7,951 bases of DNA from an uncultured Ardenticatenia bacterium. GTDB taxonomy: Bacteria; Chloroflexota; Anaerolineae; Promineifilales; Promineifilaceae. Numbering within the stretch: the stretch's first letter is position 1; each line of letters starts with the position of its first letter. Where the stretch lies: positions 1-7,951 of the forward strand of contig CALLZA010000152.1 in the NCBI GenBank assembly GCA_937858165.1, in the 5' to 3' direction. The position numbers were made by a program, and so were the translations under genes. The notes under the pieces were generated by a model, which did no database searches, had not been told where the DNA came from, and saw nothing but the letters and a program-made list of their open reading frames with translations. Below are positions 5,840-7,951 of this stretch, piece by piece.

Positions 5840-7471
5840 CTAGTGCCGAAAGTGGCGCACACCGGTAAAGACCAGCGCCACCCCCAGCCGGTCGGCGGCG
5901 GCAATCACCTCGTCATCGCGCACAGAGCCGCCCGGCTCGACAACAGCCGTCACCCCCGCTTCGGCCGCTGCCTCCAACCCGTCGGCGAATGGGAAGAAGG
6001 CGTCGGAGGCCAACACCGCCCCCCGCGCCCGTTCGCCCGCCTTGGCCACAGCCAACCGCACCGCGTCCACCCGGCTGGGCAGCCCACCGCCGATACCGAC
6101 CGTGGCCACCGCGCCGGACGCGCCCAGTGAGCGGGCCAGGACGATAGCGTTGGACTTGACGTGCTGGCTGGCTAACCAGGCAAAGCGCAGGGCGGCCATC
6201 TCCTTGTCCGTGGGCGCGCGGCGGCCGGCGACCCGCCATGATGCGCCGGGGGGGTCGCCGTCGTCCCGCGTCTGGGCCAGCAGCCCGCCGCGCACCGCCC
6301 GCAGTTCCAGCGCCGCCCCCGCCTCCTGTCCTACTTCCACCAGGCGGCAACTCTTTTTGTGCACGGCAAACCAGGCCACGGCCGCCGCGCTGAAAGTCGG
6401 CGCAATGACCGCCTCGACGAACAAGTCAGCCGCGGCCAGGGCCGCGACGAAGGCGTCGTCCACAGGCCGGTTGGCGGCGATGACCCCGCCAAAGGCCGAC
6501 ACCGGATCGGAGGCCAGCGCCGCCGGGAAGGCCGCGGCGATGCTGTCGCCCACGGCCAGGCCGCAGGGGGAGAGGTGCTTGACGATGACCACGGCCGGCG
6601 CAGCGAACGACTCAGCGGCGCGCCAGGCGGCGTCGAGGTCGAGCAGATTGTTGTATGACATCTCCTTCCCGCCCACCAGCCGCCCGCCCAACGGCCCCTG
6701 GATCGCCGGCATCCTGCCGGCGTCGGCGACCATGCTATAGAGCGCCGCTGCCTGATGCGGGTTTTCGCCATAGCGCAACGCCTGCACCCGCACCAACTCC
6801 AGACGCAGCGTCTGCGGCAGTTCCGTCCCCTCGCCCTCCGGGAGAGGGCCGCCTACCCCTTCGCCCCCTACCCAGCCCCCTCTCCCAAAGGGCAAGGGGG
6901 CCGGAGCCAGATACTCCGCCACGGCGGCGTCATACGCCTGGGTGTGGGCAAACGCCTTGGCGGCCAGCGCCCGCCGCGCCGCTTCGTCCGGCCCGCCCGC
7001 GGCCAGCGCGGCCAGCACCGGCGCATAGTCGGCCGGGTCACACAGCACAACGACGCGGCCGAAGTTCTTGGCCGCCGCCCGCAGCAGGGTCACGCCGCCA
7101 ATATCGATCTGCTCGATGGCCTCGGCCGTCGTCGTGTTGGGCCGGGCGATGGTGGCGGCGAACGGGTAGAGGTTGCAGACCACCAGGTCGATGGGGACGA
7201 TGGCGTGGGCGGCCAACTCGGCCGCGTCCTCGGCCGTGTCGCGGGCTAGAATGCCGCCGTGGATGGTCGGGTGCAGCGTCTTGACGCGCCCGCCGAGCAT
7301 CTCCGGCGCGCCGGTCAGTTCGGCCACATCGCGCGCGGCCAGCCCGGCGGCGCGCAGCGCGTGCGCCGTGCCGCCGCTGGCGATCAACTCCCACCCTTGC
7401 GCCGCCAGCGCACGGCCTAACTCGATCAGCCCTGTCTTGTCGTGAACGGAGAGAATGGCTCGCTTGCTCAT
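5840..7471 (-). CDS. purH: bifunctional phosphoribosylaminoimidazolecarboxamide formyltransferase / IMP cyclohydrolase
   Basis: This 543-residue cytosolic enzyme performs the last two steps of de novo purine synthesis: 10-formyl-THF-dependent formylation of AICAR, then closure to IMP. The N-terminal MGS-like cyclohydrolase domain (about 1-187) has SVHDKTGL, ASGGT (31-35), KTLHPTIHGG (64-73) and CNLYPF (99-104). The AICAR transformylase domain starts near 218 with RYGENPHQ (233-240), KEMSYNNLLD, the catalytic Lys298-His299 in KHLSPCG, SAFGGVIAANRP, and the end motif VFTGVRHFRH. All key motifs are present. Residues about 190-216 form an unusual Gly/Pro-rich linker encoded by hairpin repeat DNA, exactly between the domains. 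No Shine-Dalgarno is visible before ATG 7471, so the message may be leaderless or nearly so. The gene faces dnaA and is divergent from the 7530 gene. Confidence 0.99.
   Translation of the reverse strand: MSKRAILSVHDKTGLIELGRALAAQGWELIASGGTAHALRAAGLAARDVAELTGAPEMLGGRVKTLHPTIHGGILARDTAEDAAELAAHAIVPIDLVVCNLYPFAATIARPNTTTAEAIEQIDIGGVTLLRAAAKNFGRVVVLCDPADYAPVLAALAAGGPDEAARRALAAKAFAHTQAYDAAVAEYLAPAPLPFGRGGWVGGEGVGGPLPEGEGTELPQTLRLELVRVQALRYGENPHQAAALYSMVADAGRMPAIQGPLGGRLVGGKEMSYNNLLDLDAAWRAAESFAAPAVVIVKHLSPCGLAVGDSIAAAFPAALASDPVSAFGGVIAANRPVDDAFVAALAAADLFVEAVIAPTFSAAAVAWFAVHKKSCRLVEVGQEAGAALELRAVRGGLLAQTRDDGDPPGASWRVAGRRAPTDKEMAALRFAWLASQHVKSNAIVLARSLGASGAVATVGIGGGLPSRVDAVRLAVAKAGERARGAVLASDAFFPFADGLEAAAEAGVTAVVEPGGSVRDDEVIAAADRLGVALVFTGVRHFRH
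6824..6904 (-). repeat. GC-rich double-hairpin element inside purH linker
   Basis: This 81-bp segment encodes purH residues 190-216 (PAPLPFGRGGWVGGEG...). It holds two stem-loops: 6828-6836 with 6840-6848 (CCCTCGCCC/GGGAGAGGG, one mismatch, 3-base loop) and 6875-6886 with 6890-6901 (two central mismatches, AAA loop). Its base pattern of CCCTCTCCC and GGGCGAGGGG runs is unlike the surrounding codons and resembles a widespread dispersed intergenic element. It is in frame and has no stop codons. Confidence 0.7.
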
Positions 7472-7479
7472 AGGCGCTT

Positions 7480-7510
7480 AGTCTAGCTTAAGTTGGCCGT
7501 GGGCGGCCAA
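7480..7510 (-). promoter_or_regulatory. possible purH promoter
   Basis: Read on the minus strand, TTGGCC (7510-7505), a 19-base spacer and TAGACT (7485-7480) make a weak -35/-10 pair. Transcription would start only a few bases before the purH ATG, matching the lack of a ribosome binding site. The spacer is longer than ideal. Confidence 0.3.
7493..7510. promoter_or_regulatory. palindrome TTGGCCG-N4-CGGCCAA between divergent genes (candidate operator)
   Basis: Perfect 7-bp arms (7493-7499 and 7504-7510) flank TGGG in the 58-bp gap between purH and the divergent gene. Each arm supplies a TTGGCC hexamer usable as a -35 on one strand, so a factor binding here could control both genes. It has the size and symmetry of a dimeric repressor site. 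No regulator is identified. Confidence 0.45.
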
Positions 7511-7521
7511 TCGTCTATTAT
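7493..7521 (+). promoter_or_regulatory. possible promoter of the 7530 gene, leaderless
   Basis: TTGGCC (7493-7498), a 17-base spacer and TATTAT (7516-7521) make a reasonable -35/-10 pair. The expected start of transcription, about 7528-7530, coincides with the ATG, and no Shine-Dalgarno is present. The gene is therefore a good candidate for a leaderless message. Confidence 0.45.
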
Positions 7522-7529
7522 TGCCCATC

Positions 7530-7762
7530 ATGAGTGCGGGAAGTCACTACCGGCGCGCCCTGGTCGCCGAGCAGTTCCATCGGGCACGCCGCCAGGCAGC
7601 CGTCGAGAGCTTACTAGCCCGGCTGTCGGGGCAATCGACCGAGCTGCTGTCCTATGAGGAAGTCGCCGACAAGCTGCGTATCAGCGGCCAGTCGCCGGGC
7701 GGGCTGCGACAGATTCCGGTGGCGGCCATCGTCGGCAGTGTCGGCCGCTACCAGGACTTCAC
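7530..7762 (+). CDS. unidentified protein, N-terminal 77 residues (3' truncated by contig end)
   Basis: The frame opens at ATG 7530 (a TTG at 7521 would add three residues) and reads MSAGSHYRRALVAEQFHRAR, then a helical, Arg/Ala-rich segment. A second part contains LLSYEEVADKLRI and IPVAAIVGSVGRYQDFT. The genomic sequence stops at 7762; residues after DFT in this frame are translated adapter. There is no signal peptide or membrane segment in what remains. The EEVADKL stretch could be a helix-turn-helix-like helix. The IPV..IVGSVGRY.DFT block reminds me of the lead-in to ParB/sulfiredoxin-fold domains in some Chloroflexota proteins, but that is a weak recollection. It is divergent from purH and shares its promoter region. 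I do not assign a function. Confidence 0.6.
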
Positions 7763-7828
7763 CTGTCTCTTATACACATCTCCGAGCCCACGAGACCGTA
7801 CTAGATCTCGTATGCCGTCTTCTGCTTG
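7763..7828 (-). other. Illumina Nextera P7 adapter, inverted copy (artefact)
   Basis: CTGTCTCTTATACACATCT (7763-7781) is the reverse complement of the Tn5 mosaic end. It is followed by the read-2 primer complement (7782-7796), index CGTACTAG (7797-7804) and the P7 complement (7805-7828). It is the exact reverse complement of 100-165, including the index. In translation it produces the known contaminant-style peptides CLLYTSPSPRDR and VSYTHLRAHETVLD. Confidence 0.98.
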
Positions 7829-7951
7829 CAAAAAAAAACACATCGCACCTCGCGCTCTTTGACAAGCTAGACGGAGTCGTACACGCTCAATAAGTCTCCG
7901 CATCACGCCCGGTTACCGTAGACGCAACCGTCACCCCGTCCATCGCCAACC
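7829..7951. other. non-genomic read tail after adapter
   Basis: One C and nine A (7830-7838) follow the end of P7, then about 113 bases without recognisable content. This is the expected output of reads running past the end of a short library fragment. It mirrors 1-99 and should be trimmed. Confidence 0.85.

Noticed and set aside
6042..6740. 232-residue open frame on + strand
   Set aside because: It is antisense to purH, whose motifs are all conserved; long antisense frames are expected in GC-rich genes.
6655..7284. 209-residue open frame on + strand
   Set aside because: It is antisense to purH, rich in Pro/Arg from GC-rich codons, with no domain.
100..7828. Exact 66-bp inverted repeats at both ends, like transposon or linear-replicon termini
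   Set aside because: Both copies match the Nextera P7 adapter including a real index sequence; they are library artefacts.
7654..7893. 79-residue frame at the right end, with YTHLRAHETVLD
   Set aside because: Its second half is translated adapter and read tail, a common contaminant peptide; its first half is out of frame with the likely real gene.

Overview
The window is an assembled contig whose two ends are not genomic. Bases 100-165 and 7763-7828 are opposite-orientation copies of the Illumina Nextera P7 adapter (flow-cell sequence, an 8-base i7 index, transposase mosaic end). Bases 1-99 and 7829-7951 are homopolymer plus apparently meaningless read tail. The usable genomic insert is about 166-7762.

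The insert is GC-rich bacterial DNA. The clues to its source are the composition, a dispersed TTTGCG-type 9-bp repeat, a GGAGATAGGGATTAGG-type terminator palindrome, a GC-rich hairpin element inside a purH linker, and dnaA lying outside a dnaA-dnaN-recF cluster. Together they suggest a Chloroflexota bacterium, perhaps Anaerolineae-like. That placement is inference from memory of such genomes; no marker here was aligned.

Layout: (1) 166-658, + strand, the 3' part of a DUF305 metal-binding protein, cut at its first HH motif by the contig end. (2) 854-3784, + strand, a compact run of four genes: a PCuAC copper-chaperone lipoprotein, a YtkA/FixH-like lipoprotein, a polytopic membrane protein with 4Fe-4S motifs of the NosR/NapH/CcoG type, and a membrane-anchored secreted protein whose predicted mature form begins with His. 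Junctions are overlapping or abutting, so this is very likely one operon. The most sensible reading is extracytoplasmic copper handling coupled to membrane electron transfer, for example cupric reduction and metal delivery to a respiratory copper enzyme. (3) 3785-4362, a 578-bp AT-richer non-coding stretch with a good sigma-70-like promoter for dnaA and no DnaA boxes that I can find. (4) 4363-5781, + strand, complete dnaA. (5) 5777-5830, a perfect 26-bp inverted repeat between convergent genes. (6) 5840-7471, - strand, complete purH with a repeat-derived interdomain linker. (7) 7530-7762, + strand, the 5' fragment of an unidentified gene divergent from purH and cut by the right adapter.

Most of the window is ordinary housekeeping plus a copper/redox operon. 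The points most worth following are the copper/Fe-S operon as a unit, the repeat elements that have entered coding sequence, and the adapter-derived termini, which create false peptides and a false terminal inverted repeat.
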